64,000 nt of DNA from Brevundimonas naejangsanensis (GCF_003627995.1 NZ_CP032707.1:297501-361500), one strand, 5' to 3'; shown: positions 28,818-38,219, numbered from the stretch's first letter. Made by a program: numbers and translations. Notes: generated from the letters alone by a model not told the origin.

Positions 28818-30448
28818 CAGGTTTCATGCATCCAGGCGCGCAGGATCGCCGTGGATTCCTCGGGGTGGGTGTCGACGAAATCGGCGACCTTCTTGATCGA
28901 GGAGGCCTTCACCTGGCCCTCGATGCGGGCGATGTCGATGCGCTGCTCCATGTCGCTGGGCCCGGACAGCATGGGCGTCCCGCCCGGCGAGGTTCCGCCG
29001 ACCAGCTGGGTGTCCAGGGCGGTCACGGGGATGCCGCCCGCCAGGGCCGGAACGCCGCCCTGACCCGAAGCCGTCTTCAGCAGCGGCCGCACCACGAAGA
29101 AGATCAGCAGCAGGCCGGTGACCAGCAGCACCGCCAGTTCGACCCCGCGCATGATGTCGTTCTTGTCGAAGGCGAACATCGAGGAGCCTTCCTCGGCGCC
29201 CGGCGCGGCCGAGGGCTCGCGGTTGAAGCGGACGTTGACGACCTCCAGCTTGTCGCCGCGCGTCTCGTCGATGCCGACGGCGGCCGCGACCAGGGCCTTG
29301 ATCTGCTGCACTTCCTCTTCGGTGCGGGCGGCGTAGGTCGGCTCGCCCTTGCCGTCGGCGGCGGGGGTGTATTTGCCGTCGACCGCGACCGAGACGGACA
29401 GCTTCTTGACCTCACCCGGCTCCTTCACCGTGGTCGTGGTGGTGTTGGAGATCTCGTAGTTGGTCGTCTCGGTGTTCTCGGCGCGGGTCGAGCCGAGCGG
29501 CGTCACGTTCGGGTCGGCGCCGCCGGGGATGTTGTTGGTGGCGGTGACGCCGCCGTCGGCCTGCCCCGTCGTGTCCTGCGACTGGCTGCCGTTGGTCGAG
29601 GTCGAACGGACGACCTGGCCGTCGGGATCGAACTTCTGCTCCTGGGTGGTGGAGCGGCTGTGATCGATGTCGGCCGTCACCTGGACGCGCGCCGCGCCGG
29701 CGCCGACGACGCCCTCGACGATGTCCTTGATGCGCGCCTGCATCTGGGCCTCGGTCGAGGCCTTGGCGGCCTCGGCGGTGGCCGAGGTGAAGCCGGAATC
29801 CTCGGAGCCCGCGGCCAGGGTGCGGTTGGCCTGGTCCGTCACCGTGACCTTGTCCGGCTTCAGGTTCGGGACGGAGGAGGCCACGACGTTGCGGATGGCG
29901 CGCACCTGATCGGCCGTCAGGTCGCGGCCCGACAGACCCACCACCACGGCGGCAGTGGGGTCGATGGCGGCGGCCTGGAACATCTCGCGGCGGGGCATGG
30001 TGATGTGGACGCGGGCCGAGCTGATGCCGCGCATCGACATGATGGTGCGCGCCAGTTCGCCCTGCAGGGCGCGCTGCTCGTTCAGGTTCTGCTGGAACTC
30101 GGTCTGGCCCAGCACCGACTGGTTGTCGAAGATCTCGTAGCCGACGCTGCCCGAGGTCACGAGCCCCTTGCCCGCCAGCATCAGACGCGCCGTGCCCACC
30201 TCGTCGCGGCTGACGAAGATGGTCGAGCCGTCGCCCTTGGAGGAGTATTTGATGCCCGCCTGGCCCAGCGCCGAGCCGATCTCGGAGGCTTCGCGCAGGT
30301 CCAGGTTGGAATAGAGCAAGGCGTCCGGGGCCTGGCCCACGCGCAGCATGACGGCCACCAGAACGGCCGCCACGCCCGCCGCGACGCCGAGCACCGCGGC
30401 CAGGCGGCCGATACCGAACTTCTGCAACGCCGCCGTAAAGCCGCCCAC
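28817..30448 (-). CDS. fliF: flagellar MS-ring protein FliF
   Basis: 543 aa with two transmembrane helices (about 18-38 and 425-445) flanking the ring-building motifs, including [33 protein letters not shown]. The C-terminal tail binds FliG. The start is GTG 30448 with AGGGG about nine bases upstream. First gene of the fliF-fliG-fliH-fliN-flbD operon. Confidence 0.95.
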   Translation of the reverse strand: MGGFTAALQKFGIGRLAAVLGVAAGVAAVLVAVMLRVGQAPDALLYSNLDLREASEIGSALGQAGIKYSSKGDGSTIFVSRDEVGTARLMLAGKGLVTSGSVGYEIFDNQSVLGQTEFQQNLNEQRALQGELARTIMSMRGISSARVHITMPRREMFQAAAIDPTAAVVVGLSGRDLTADQVRAIRNVVASSVPNLKPDKVTVTDQANRTLAAGSEDSGFTSATAEAAKASTEAQMQARIKDIVEGVVGAGAARVQVTADIDHSRSTTQEQKFDPDGQVVRSTSTNGSQSQDTTGQADGGVTATNNIPGGADPNVTPLGSTRAENTETTNYEISNTTTTTVKEPGEVKKLSVSVAVDGKYTPAADGKGEPTYAARTEEEVQQIKALVAAAVGIDETRGDKLEVVNVRFNREPSAAPGAEEGSSMFAFDKNDIMRGVELAVLLVTGLLLIFFVVRPLLKTASGQGGVPALAGGIPVTALDTQLVGGTSPGGTPMLSGPSDMEQRIDIARIEGQVKASSIKKVADFVDTHPEESTAILRAWMHET

Positions 30449-30523
30449 GCGCCACCGCCCCTGAACCAGCGGACGAACCGGACCCGCTAGGCAGAAACTG
30501 CCGCCTGGATGGTAAACGCAGCG

Positions 30524-30537
30524 TTAAGAGGCGTTAA
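30524..30537 (-). promoter_or_regulatory. CtrA-like direct repeat upstream of fliF
   Basis: Two TTAA boxes (30524-30527 and 30534-30537) lie about 80 bases before the fliF start. The spacer is six bases instead of the CtrA consensus of seven; read as TTTA-N7-TTAAC it is a one-mismatch site. fliF is a class II CtrA target in Caulobacter, which is why this is listed. A GAATC (GANTC) site is at 30547-30551. Confidence 0.35.
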
Positions 30538-30560
30538 AGACCGGGGGAATCCCAAGCGCG

Positions 30561-30664
30561 TCCCCTTCTCCCTCCCCTTCATGGGGAGGGTGGTCGCGTA
30601 GCGACCGGGTGGGGAGGGCTCGCGACGGTAATCGCACCCCATCCCTCTCCCGCCGGGAGAGGGA
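30561..30664. repeat. palindromic intergenic repeat, family C copy 1
   Basis: CCCTCCCC/GGGGAGGG hairpin at the left, then GGTCGC-GTA-GCGACC, a GGGTGGGG arm, and a CCCTCTCCCGCCGGGAGAGG hairpin at the right. It fills the gap between fliF (diverging) and the dehydrogenase terminator. A related element is at 63236-63355. Confidence 0.75.
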
Positions 30665-30702
30665 AGAAAAAAGGGCTGCGAGACTTTGACGTCCCGCAGC
30701 CC
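30664..30702 (-). terminator. intrinsic terminator of the leucine-type dehydrogenase
   Basis: On the minus strand GGGCTGCG pairs with CGCAGCCC (30695-30702 and 30673-30680), followed by TTTTTT. It is about 28 bases after the dehydrogenase stop. Confidence 0.85.
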
Positions 30703-30729
30703 TTCATCCGTTTCATTCGCGAGGCGCGA

Positions 30730-31824
30730 TTACAGCTTCAGCGCCGCAGCCTTCTTGTCGGCCGCGGCCTTGATGCGGGCCTCGGCGATGGCGTCGGCGA
30801 TCAGGTGGGTCGGCTTGTTCTCGACGACCGAACGCTCGAGGATCTCCTCGAAGGTCTCCATCAGGCGCGACAGCTTGCCTTCGACCCACGACGGGTCATA
30901 GGCGCCGCCGGTCTGACGGGCGTTCATCTCCGAGGCGACGTTGATGATGCCCCCGCCGTTGATGACGTAGTCGGGCGAATACAGGATGCCGCGCTTAAAC
31001 AGCTCGTCGCCGATGTCGGCGGTGGCCAGCTGGTTGTTGGCGGCGCCGCAGACGGCCTTGACCTTGAGGCGGTCCAGCGTCTGCGGGTTCAGCGTCGCGC
31101 CCAGGGCGCACGGGGCGTAGATGTCGGCGGCGACGTCATAGATGGCGTCCGGGGCGACGATCTCGGCGCCGGTCTTGGCGGCGACGGCTTCCAGGTTGGC
31201 CTGGTTGACGTCGGTGATGATCAGCTTGGCGCCGGCCTTGTGCAGCTTCTCGGCCAGATAGGCGCCGACGTGGCCCACGCCCTGGATGGCGACGGTCAGG
31301 CCGGTCATGTCGTCCTGCTTGAACAGGCGGCGGGCGACGACCAGGTTCGAGCGGAACACGCCCTCGGCGGTGACGGGGCTGGGGTCGCCCGAGGCTTCCG
31401 GGCCGTCCTTCAGGCCCAGGACGTATTCGGTGACCTTGCGCGCTTCGGCGATGTCCTCGACCGAGGTGCCGACGTCTTCGGCGGCGTAGTAGTGGCCGCC
31501 CAGGCCGTTCAGATAGCGGCCGAAGGCGTGGAACAGCTCCGGCGTCTTCTGGGTGCGGCTGTCGCCGATGATGACCGACTTGCCGCCGCCCATCTCCAGG
31601 TCCGCGACGGCGTTCTTGTAGCTCATGCCCTTCGACAGGCGCAGCACGTCTTCCAGGGCCTCGGCCGAGGAGGCGTAGTTCCACATGCGGGTGCCGCCGA
31701 CGGCCGGGCCGCGCGCGGTCGAGTGAACCGCGACGATCGCCTTCAGGCCGGTTTTCTCGTCGTAAAAGGCGTGGACGCCTTCATGGTTCGCGAAAGAAGG
31801 GGATTCAAACAGCGTCTTGCCCAT
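30730..31824 (-). CDS. leucine/Glu-Leu-Phe-Val dehydrogenase family
   Basis: A 364-aa NAD-dependent amino acid dehydrogenase, the size of leucine dehydrogenase. Catalytic lysines lie in LSKGMSYKNA and MGGGKSVI; the Rossmann motif is QGVGHVGAYLAEKL; NGGGIINVASE is a family signature. It would deaminate branched-chain amino acids reversibly. ATG at 31824 follows AGGAAAGG. It is monocistronic with its own terminator. Phenylalanine or valine preference cannot be ruled out. Confidence 0.88.
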   Translation of the reverse strand: MGKTLFESPSFANHEGVHAFYDEKTGLKAIVAVHSTARGPAVGGTRMWNYASSAEALEDVLRLSKGMSYKNAVADLEMGGGKSVIIGDSRTQKTPELFHAFGRYLNGLGGHYYAAEDVGTSVEDIAEARKVTEYVLGLKDGPEASGDPSPVTAEGVFRSNLVVARRLFKQDDMTGLTVAIQGVGHVGAYLAEKLHKAGAKLIITDVNQANLEAVAAKTGAEIVAPDAIYDVAADIYAPCALGATLNPQTLDRLKVKAVCGAANNQLATADIGDELFKRGILYSPDYVINGGGIINVASEMNARQTGGAYDPSWVEGKLSRLMETFEEILERSVVENKPTHLIADAIAEARIKAAADKKAAALKL

Positions 31825-31920
31825 GACAGGCCTTTCCTGGGGTACTTTTTTGTGCGGATGGACATACGCGCCCGCCGGCCAAACGGCAAGCACGACCATC
31901 GGCCCGTCGCAGAGGGCGGT

Positions 31921-32979
31921 TCAGCGCGCCTTGGGATCGGCCTGCAGCGCCGGCAGGACCGGCGGCGCGCCGGACGGCAGGGGGGCGGCGGGGTCGCGCA
32001 GCCAGGCCTCGACGTCGGCGAAGACGGCCTCGGCCTGAAGGTCGCGGTTCAGGATGTGCCAGCCCTGGGCATAGTAGCCGGTCGTCAGATTGGACCGCGG
32101 CCCCGCCTGCTCCAGGGCCCGGCGCATGGGGCGTTTGGCGATGATCTGGTCGTGGGCGCCGTAGAGCAGCAGGGTCGGCGTCTCGATCCCGCCCAGGCGC
32201 CGCGTCGCCATCTCCATCAGGTCGACCAGGCCGTAGAGGGAATCGAACCGCGTCGACAGGATCGACAGGGGGTCGCGGCCGTTGCGGATCAGCTCCAGCG
32301 TATTGTCCGAGGCGCGGATGTCTCGCACGGCGAAGGCCGGGGGCTCGACCTGCTTGGCGCCCATCAGCCGGGCGGCGGTCCACAGGCTCGCGCGATTGAG
32401 GGCGGTCTGGCTGGACCAGCCCCAGACCGCGGGCGCCAGCAGCACCACCCGGTCGGCGTCCGGCGGCGCCTCCGAGCCGAAGGCGGCGATGGCCGAGGCC
32501 CCGCCCATGCTTTCGCCCGCCACCACGATCAGGGCGTCCGGCCGCTCGGCCCGGACCAGCGACACGATGGTGCGCAGGTCCTGGCTGGTCAGGCTTTCGG
32601 GGGCGAACTCGCCCCGGTTGGGGGCCAGGCCGAAGCCGCGCTGGTCATAGGCCCAGGTCTCGATCCCCCGCGTCGCCCACCACGGCCCGGCCAGGCGGAA
32701 GGAGGCGTAGTGGTCATTGAAGCCGTGCAGGGCGACGATGACGGCCCAGGGCGGCTCGTCCTCGGGCGTCCAGCGCAGATAGGGCAGGCTCGCCCCATCC
32801 TGGACAACGAAGGCGCCGCGCCCAAGCGTCCCTTCCTCGATGCGAGGGCCGCTGAACCCGGCGGGCGGCGTCAGCGACGGCTGGAGATGGGGCGTGGCGC
32901 AGGCTGCCAGGGCGAGAGAGAGACAGACCGCGATCCATCTTCCTTCTCCCCTCGTGGGAGAAGGTGGCTTGCGAAGCAA
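31921..32979 (-). CDS. alpha/beta hydrolase lipoprotein (monoacylglycerol lipase-like)
   Basis: About 352 aa. Serine hydrolase triad elements: ALHGFNDHY oxyanion region, nucleophile GESMGG, Asp in LLYGAHDQI, His in QGWHILNRD. A lipobox LAAC near the start points to an outer-membrane lipoprotein or periplasmic lysophospholipase. No ATG precedes the signal h-region in frame; the best start is TTG 32979, giving the n-region LLRKPPSPTRGEGRW. That n-region is encoded inside a family A repeat. The frame stays open to 33366, through the repeat and into the next gene, which is not protein-like. Confidence 0.78.
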   Translation of the reverse strand: MLRKPPSPTRGEGRWIAVCLSLALAACATPHLQPSLTPPAGFSGPRIEEGTLGRGAFVVQDGASLPYLRWTPEDEPPWAVIVALHGFNDHYASFRLAGPWWATRGIETWAYDQRGFGLAPNRGEFAPESLTSQDLRTIVSLVRAERPDALIVVAGESMGGASAIAAFGSEAPPDADRVVLLAPAVWGWSSQTALNRASLWTAARLMGAKQVEPPAFAVRDIRASDNTLELIRNGRDPLSILSTRFDSLYGLVDLMEMATRRLGGIETPTLLLYGAHDQIIAKRPMRRALEQAGPRSNLTTGYYAQGWHILNRDLQAEAVFADVEAWLRDPAAPLPSGAPPVLPALQADPKAR

Positions 32980-33091
32980 GACGGATGAGGGGGCCGCCGG
33001 CCGCCCCCGCCTCATCAACCGCTTGAGGCGCCGACAGACACCCCTCATCCGAGCGCCTCCGGCGCCCACCTTCTCCCACAAGGGGAGAAGG
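32942..33091. repeat. palindromic intergenic repeat, family A copy 2
   Basis: The arms CCTTCTCCCCTCGTGGGAGA and its near complement near 33070-33091 enclose inner arms GGATGAGGG and CCCTCATCCG. It lies between the hydrolase and the uracil-DNA glycosylase family gene, and its left end overlaps the hydrolase reading frame. Confidence 0.85.
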
Positions 33092-33104
33092 GGAAGATCG
33101 TGAG

Positions 33105-33710
33105 TCACGCCAGCATCTCCCTCACCCGCTCTCGAAGGTAGGGCAGAACCTCCGCCTCGAACCAGGGGTTCTTCTTCAGCCAGGCCGTGTTGCGCCACGA
33201 CGGATGCGGCAGGGGCAGGATCGCGGGCGCATAGTCGCGCCAGGCGCGGACGGTCTCGGTCATGCCGGCCTTCGCGCGATCGCCCAAGGCCCACTCCTGA
33301 GCGTAGCCCCCGACAAGCAGGGTCAGTTCCACCTTGGGCAGTTCGGCCAACAGACGCGGCCGCCACAGTTCGGCGCAGCGACGCGGCGGCGGATAGTCGC
33401 CGCCCTTGGGATCGGTGCCGGGAAAGCAGAAGGCCTGGGCGGCGACGCCAATGCGCGGATCGCCGTAGAAGGTCGCCTCGTCCACCCCCAGCCAGTCGCG
33501 CAGGCGCACGCCGGACGGGTCGGTAAAGGGCAGGCCGCTCTCATGCACCCGCCGCCCCGGCGCCTGGCCGCAGATCAACAGGCGCGTCTGCGGCGTGACC
33601 ATGACCACCGGGCGCGGCGCGTGCGGCAGCAGCCCCAGGCACGCCCGGCAGGCGCGGATCTCGGCCAGGACGCCGTCCAGGCCGGTTTCCGATTCAGACG
33701 AAATCGTCAT
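33105..33710 (-). CDS. uracil-DNA glycosylase family protein
   Basis: A 201-aa protein of the uracil-DNA glycosylase superfamily: motif GQAPGRR near residue 48, PFTDPSG, and C-terminal LPHPSWRN matching the HPSxxN active-site loop. An N-terminal CRACL may be part of a metal site, but the four cysteines of the Fe-S family 4/5 enzymes are not evident. Likely removes uracil or a related base from DNA. Overlaps the DUF3253 gene by 17 bases. Confidence 0.84.
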   Translation of the reverse strand: MTISSESETGLDGVLAEIRACRACLGLLPHAPRPVVMVTPQTRLLICGQAPGRRVHESGLPFTDPSGVRLRDWLGVDEATFYGDPRIGVAAQAFCFPGTDPKGGDYPPPRRCAELWRPRLLAELPKVELTLLVGGYAQEWALGDRAKAGMTETVRAWRDYAPAILPLPHPSWRNTAWLKKNPWFEAEVLPYLRERVREMLA

Positions 33711-34014
33711 CCGAAGCTTCGACCGGCGGCAGGGCCGCCTGGGCCGCGGCCGTCTCGGCCTCGGTCGGCAGGCGCAGGCGGATCACGCCCTTGAAGGCGT
33801 TCGGGTCGACCGGCTTGCCCTTCTTGGTGATGGTCAGCTTGCCCTGGCGCATCAGGCCCAGGGCCGTCGCCTTCACCTTGGGCAGCATGCGCTGCCACTG
33901 CTCGGGCTGCAGCTCCTTGGCCACATCGGCCGGTTCAATGCTCTTGCCGCCGACGTTCTTGGGGTCGGCCTTGGCCAGTTTTTCAAAAATGGCCGCTTCG
34001 ATTGGATCGCTCAT
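33694..34014 (-). CDS. DUF3253 protein (106 aa)
   Basis: A small basic protein with the DUF3253 pattern: IEAAIFEKLAKAD, IEPADVAKEL, WQRMLPKVKATALGLMRQGKLTITKKGKPV, resembling a winged helix. Function unknown. The acidic C-terminus (EASDDDFV) is encoded over the first codons of the glycosylase gene, so both are probably co-expressed. Confidence 0.85.
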   Translation of the reverse strand: MSDPIEAAIFEKLAKADPKNVGGKSIEPADVAKELQPEQWQRMLPKVKATALGLMRQGKLTITKKGKPVDPNAFKGVIRLRLPTEAETAAAQAALPPVEASDDDFV

Positions 34015-34061
34015 GGGCGCTATATGCTGCAGGGCGAGACCGGAAAGAAGGCGAAACCGAC

Positions 34062-34499
34062 ATGGTCGGAAGAATCACTGTCACCGAGGGCGAGTTCGCC
34101 GGCTGGGAAACCTATGAGGTGAGCGGCGCCACCTTCGATTCCACCGTCGGCCCCTTCTATCGCCGGCCCGACCCCGACGGCTCGATGCGCTGCGCCTTCC
34201 GCGCCGAGCAGAAGCACATGAATTTCGGCGGGCGGATGCACGGCGGCTGCCTGATGACCTTCGCCGACATCGCCATGTTCCAGATCGCCTATCAGGAGAT
34301 GGAGGGCGCCTCGGGCGTGACGGTTCAGTTGGACTCCACCTTCATCGACGGCGCCTATGTCGGCGAACTGCTGGAGGCGACCGGCCAGGTCACCAAGGCG
34401 GGCAAGAGCCTGATCTTCGTGCGCGGCCAGATCGTCACCGGCGAGCGGCTGCTGATGACCTTCTCGGGCGTAATCCGGAAGTTCACGCCGCGCGGCTGA
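34062..34499 (+). CDS. PaaI-type hotdog-fold thioesterase
   Basis: 145 aa with the hotdog helix HGGCLMTFADIAM and the strand TVQLDSTFI. Probably hydrolyses a small acyl-CoA. The start at 34062 is chosen over an upstream in-frame ATG at 34002, which lies inside the divergent DUF3253 gene. Its end overlaps the end of the DUF1275 gene by 17 bases (convergent). Confidence 0.87.
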   Translation: MVGRITVTEGEFAGWETYEVSGATFDSTVGPFYRRPDPDGSMRCAFRAEQKHMNFGGRMHGGCLMTFADIAMFQIAYQEMEGASGVTVQLDSTFIDGAYVGELLEATGQVTKAGKSLIFVRGQIVTGERLLMTFSGVIRKFTPRG

Positions 34500-35121
34500 T
34501 CCGCGTCACGACCGACAGGATCAGGGCGAACCCCGCCGCCGGCCACAGGGCGATCAGGCCCACGCCGTGATAGGCCGCCGCGCCGAGAAGGGCGCCGCCG
34601 GCCAGGCCCGCCCACAGGGCCAGATAAGGGCGGAACGCCCAGGGATCGCCGCCGCGCAGGGTCGCCGCCAGGGCATGGCCGGTCTTGACCAGGGTTCCGG
34701 TCATATAGGTCAGGCTGACCCCCACCTCGCCGTCGCGCAGGAAGACGGAGTTCTCCGCCCCCATGGCCAGAGCCATCAGGCCGATCGCCAGGGGCGCGAG
34801 GCCGGCGCCCGCCGCGACGGCGGCCCCGGCCAGCAGCAGGGCCTCGACCGCCAGCACCCGGCTGCGCGAACGCGCGCCCTCGCCGCCCGCGACCAGGGCG
34901 CCGATCATGGCCCCCAGGACGAACAGCCCGAGGATGGCGGCCACCCCGGCGGCGGCGGCCCAGCGTCCCTCGGCCAGCTTGACCGCCATGCGGGTGGTGT
35001 TGCCGCTCATGAAGGAGACGAAAACCCCGCCCAGATGCAGGAAGCCCAGACTGTCGACATAGCCCGCCAGGGCGGCCAGCAGCAGGGCCAGCCAGCGGTC
35101 CGGCGGCGTCAGCGTCCGCAA
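34483..35121 (-). CDS. DUF1275 (YoaK-type) membrane protein
   Basis: About 212 aa with six hydrophobic segments and the family landmarks GYVDSLGFLHLGGVFVSFMSGNTT and YMTGTLVK. Function unknown. No ATG is available before the first helix; TTG 35121, eight bases after the glutathione transferase stop, gives MRTLTPPDRWLALLLAA. The open frame continues upstream inside the transferase gene without sense. Confidence 0.8.
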   Translation of the reverse strand: MRTLTPPDRWLALLLAALAGYVDSLGFLHLGGVFVSFMSGNTTRMAVKLAEGRWAAAAGVAAILGLFVLGAMIGALVAGGEGARSRSRVLAVEALLLAGAAVAAGAGLAPLAIGLMALAMGAENSVFLRDGEVGVSLTYMTGTLVKTGHALAATLRGGDPWAFRPYLALWAGLAGGALLGAAAYHGVGLIALWPAAGFALILSVVTRISRAA

Positions 35122-35128
35122 GGCCGGG

Positions 35129-35749
35129 TCACATCCCCGCCGAGGCCGCCGGGCGGGCGCGGCAGGCCTCCAGCCAGCGGGCCAGGTGGGTGAACTCCTC
35201 GGGCGGCCGGTATTTGACCAGGCGGGCGAAATCCAGCCCGACCACGCCGACGATGTCGGCGATGGTGAAGCGGTCGGCGGCGACGAACTCATGCTCGGCC
35301 AGATGGCGGTCCAGCGTCTTCATGAAGCGCTCGGCCGAGACGCGGTTGTAGTCGGCCACCTGGGGCTGCTGGGTCGCCTCCAGCGCCGCCAGCGCCGGAT
35401 GGGTGTGGCGCACGTTCAGCATGATGGGGTTGGCCAGGTAGAACTCGCAGCGGCGGGTCCACATCTCGATGACGGCCTGTTCGCGCGCGTCGCGCCCGAA
35501 CAGGTTCGGCTCGGGATAGAGGTGCTCCAGATAGCGGCAGATGGCGATGGATTCCGAGATGCAGGTCCCGTCATCCAGCTCCAGCGCCGGGACGTGGGGC
35601 ACGCCCACCTTTGCGCGATAGTCGGGCGTCCGGTGCTGACCGGCCAGCAGGTCGACCTCGACGATCTCGACGTCCTGGACGCCCTTCTCGGCCATGACCC
35701 AGCGCACACGGCGCGGGTTGGGGGCGCGGCGGCTGTCGTAGAGCTTCAT
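35129..35749 (-). CDS. glutathione S-transferase
   Basis: 206 aa with an N-terminal thioredoxin-like domain (MKLYDSRRAPNPRRVRW; VPALELDDGTCISESIAICRYLE) and a helical C-terminal domain (FTIADIVGVVGLDFA). It conjugates glutathione to electrophiles. It precedes the DUF1275 gene on the same strand with seven bases between, suggesting an operon. Confidence 0.92.
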   Translation of the reverse strand: MKLYDSRRAPNPRRVRWVMAEKGVQDVEIVEVDLLAGQHRTPDYRAKVGVPHVPALELDDGTCISESIAICRYLEHLYPEPNLFGRDAREQAVIEMWTRRCEFYLANPIMLNVRHTHPALAALEATQQPQVADYNRVSAERFMKTLDRHLAEHEFVAADRFTIADIVGVVGLDFARLVKYRPPEEFTHLARWLEACRARPAASAGM

Positions 35750-35783
35750 GATGCGAGACCTTCGGTTTCCTGCGGAAACGCTA

Positions 35784-37055
35784 CTAGGCGAAGACGGAGG
35801 CGGGCAAGGCCCCGACGATGCAGGCCGTCATCAGGGTGGCCAGGAAGCCCGCGAACAGCGCCTTCCACACCATGCCCAGAACCTCTTCGCGCCGCTCGGG
35901 CATCAGCACCGACAGGCCGGTGACGGTGATCCCCACCGAGCCGATGTTGGCGAAGCCGCACAGGGCATAGGTCATCAGCATGCGGGTGCGCTCGCTCATC
36001 TCGCCCGCCGGAATCTTGCCCAGTTCGATGAAGGCGACGAACTCGGTCAGGGTCAGCTTGACCCCCAGCAGCCAGCCGGCCTTGGACGCCTCGGCCCACT
36101 CCACCCCCGTCAGCCAGGCGACCGGGGCGAACAGCACGCCCAGGACGCGCTCGACCGTCAGCGGCTCGCCCGCGATGACGAAGCCGCTGAGAAAGACGTT
36201 GGCCAGGGCCACCAGGGCCACGAAGACGATCAGCACGGCCGAGATGTTCAGCACCACCATCAGGCCGTCCGACGTGCCCTTGACGATGGCGTCGATGGCG
36301 CTGTCGTACTTCAGCGCCGAGTTGTAGTCGGCGACCGCCCCGCCCTCGCCCGGCTTTTCCGGGATGATGACGCGCGCCAGCAGCACGCCCGCCGGAGCCG
36401 AGACGATGGAGGCCACCAGGACGTGGCCCGCCGCATTGCTGAGCACCGGCGCCAGAATGGTCGCATAGGCCACCATGGTCGAACCGGCTACGGTGGCCAG
36501 GCCGACCACCATCATCAGGAACAGCTCAGAGCGGGTCAGCTTGTCCAGATAGGCGCGAATGACGATGGGGCTCTCGATCATGCCCAGGAAGACGTTGGCG
36601 GCGACCGCCAGGGCCGAGGCCCCGCCCAGACCCATGGTCCGCTGGAACAGGAAGCCGAAGCCCAGGGTGATCCACTTCAGAATGCGCCAGTGCCACAGCA
36701 GGGCCGACAGGGCCGAGATGACCAGGATCAGCGGCAGCACCTTGAAGGCGAAGGTGAACAGGGCGCCCTCGTTCTGCACCGGATAGGGCTGATCGCCGCC
36801 CGCCAGGAAGCCGAAGACGAACTTGGTCCCCTCCTCGGTCGCCAGCTCCAGGCCCCGGACCGCGTTGTTGATGCCGTCCAGCACCACCTGCGAGCCGGGA
36901 ATGGCGAAGGTCGCCAGCACCAGGGCCGCCTGCACCAGCACCGCCCCGATCGCCAGCCGCCAGGGGAAGACGCGGCGGTTCTCGGAGATCGCCCAGCAGA
37001 CGGCGACGATGACGACCAGGCCGAACAGGCTCTGGAGGTTCAGGAGGCTGAACAT
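35784..37055 (-). CDS. NupC/CNT family concentrative nucleoside transporter
   Basis: A 423-aa inner-membrane symporter. Family signatures: VQNEGALFTFAFKVLPLILVISALSA-like region, the helix hairpin GLGGASALAVAANVFLGMIESPIVI and the C-terminal ALCGFANIGSVGITVTGL. It imports nucleosides with H+ or Na+. It is followed at 35129 by the glutathione transferase in the same direction; a repeat element lies upstream. Confidence 0.92.
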   Translation of the reverse strand: MFSLLNLQSLFGLVVIVAVCWAISENRRVFPWRLAIGAVLVQAALVLATFAIPGSQVVLDGINNAVRGLELATEEGTKFVFGFLAGGDQPYPVQNEGALFTFAFKVLPLILVISALSALLWHWRILKWITLGFGFLFQRTMGLGGASALAVAANVFLGMIESPIVIRAYLDKLTRSELFLMMVVGLATVAGSTMVAYATILAPVLSNAAGHVLVASIVSAPAGVLLARVIIPEKPGEGGAVADYNSALKYDSAIDAIVKGTSDGLMVVLNISAVLIVFVALVALANVFLSGFVIAGEPLTVERVLGVLFAPVAWLTGVEWAEASKAGWLLGVKLTLTEFVAFIELGKIPAGEMSERTRMLMTYALCGFANIGSVGITVTGLSVLMPERREEVLGMVWKALFAGFLATLMTACIVGALPASVFA

Positions 37056-37146
37056 GGAAAGGCGGCTCCGCGACCGGCGCTACGGGAGCCGGCTTCTCAG
37101 CTGTGCTTGAACGACAGCCGCGCGCGGCTGGCAAGGGGGACTTTTT

Positions 37147-37337
37147 CCCTCTCCCGATGGGAGAGGGCTTGAGCGCACGAGAGCGAAGCGATCGTCCTTG
37201 CGCGAAAGGGTGAGGGTTCGCGATTGAAGGGGTCGCGCAACGGCTGACGCCGACTTCAGCCGAGAACCCTCACCCTTTCGCCTTGGCCAATCGCCTTCGG
37301 CTCTTGGAGGCTCAAGCCCTCTCCCATCGGGAGAGGG
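37147..37337. repeat. palindromic intergenic repeat, family B copy 1
   Basis: Flanking hairpins CCCTCTCCCGATGGGAGAGGG and CCCTCTCCCATCGGGAGAGG enclose arms AAAGGGTGAGGGTTCGCG and GAACCCTCACCCTTTCG, so the unit is an imperfect inverted repeat of about 190 bases. It fills the gap before ilvE and ends four bases from the ilvE stop. Family B copy 2 at 56213 has the same order. Confidence 0.85.
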
Positions 37338-37340
37338 AGA

Positions 37341-38219
37341 CTAGAGCGTTCCGCGCACCAGCTTGCCGTAGTCGTCCATCAGGGTCAGCGACAGCTCGCC
37401 CGGCGCGAAGCGATAGTCGCCGACAACGCCCACGGGGGTCACCTCGGCCGCCGAGCCGGTCAGGAAGCACTCCGAGAAGTCCGCCAGTTCTTCCGGCAGG
37501 ATGTCGCGCACCACGACCTCGGTCCCGCGCGCCTTGGCCATCTCGATGACCGTCTGGCGGGTGATGCCGTCCAGGATGTGGTCGACGCGCGGGGTGTGCA
37601 GGGCGCCGTCCTTGACGAAGAAGACGTTGGCGCCGGTCGCCTCGGCTACATAGCCGCGCCAGTCCAGCATCAGGGCGTCGTTGAAGCCGCGCTTCTCGGC
37701 CGCCGTCTTGGACATGGTGCAGATCATGTAGAGGCCCGCCGCCTTGGCCGTGGACGGGGCCGTGGCCGGGTCGGGGCGGCGCCATTTGGCCCACTCCAGG
37801 GCGATGCCCTTCTTCTTGACCTCAGGGTCGAAATAGCTGGGCCATTCCCAGGCGGCGATGGCCAGGTGAACCCTGCTGTTCAGCGACGAGACGCTGAGTT
37901 GCTCGGCGCCCAGATAGGCCACGGGGCGGATGTAGCAGTCCGTCAGGCCGTTGCGCGCGCAGGTTTCCTTGCAGGCGGCGTCGATCTCGGCCACGCTATA
38001 GGGAATCTCGAAGTCGAGCAGTTCGGCCGAGCGCTTCAGGCGCTCGCTGTGGGCTGTCAGCTTGAAGATTTCACCGCCATACATACGCTCACCCTCGAAC
38101 ACCGACGAGCCGTAGTGGAGGCCATGGGTCAGAACGTGCGTTTTCGCCTCTCGCCAAGGGACGAAGTCGCCGTCAAACCAGATCCAGCCGTCACGATCGT
38201 CGAAAGGAACGAAGGCCAT
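37341..38219 (-). CDS. ilvE: branched-chain amino acid aminotransferase
   Basis: A 292-aa class IV pyridoxal-phosphate aminotransferase: HGLHYGSSVFEGER, the EATGANVFFVKDG loop and the PLP lysine in STAKAAGLYM. It makes valine, leucine and isoleucine from their keto acids. ATG at 38219 has GGGAGA nine bases upstream. Divergent from the OmpR-type regulator at 38302. Confidence 0.92.
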   Translation of the reverse strand: MAFVPFDDRDGWIWFDGDFVPWREAKTHVLTHGLHYGSSVFEGERMYGGEIFKLTAHSERLKRSAELLDFEIPYSVAEIDAACKETCARNGLTDCYIRPVAYLGAEQLSVSSLNSRVHLAIAAWEWPSYFDPEVKKKGIALEWAKWRRPDPATAPSTAKAAGLYMICTMSKTAAEKRGFNDALMLDWRGYVAEATGANVFFVKDGALHTPRVDHILDGITRQTVIEMAKARGTEVVVRDILPEELADFSECFLTGSAAEVTPVGVVGDYRFAPGELSLTLMDDYGKLVRGTL

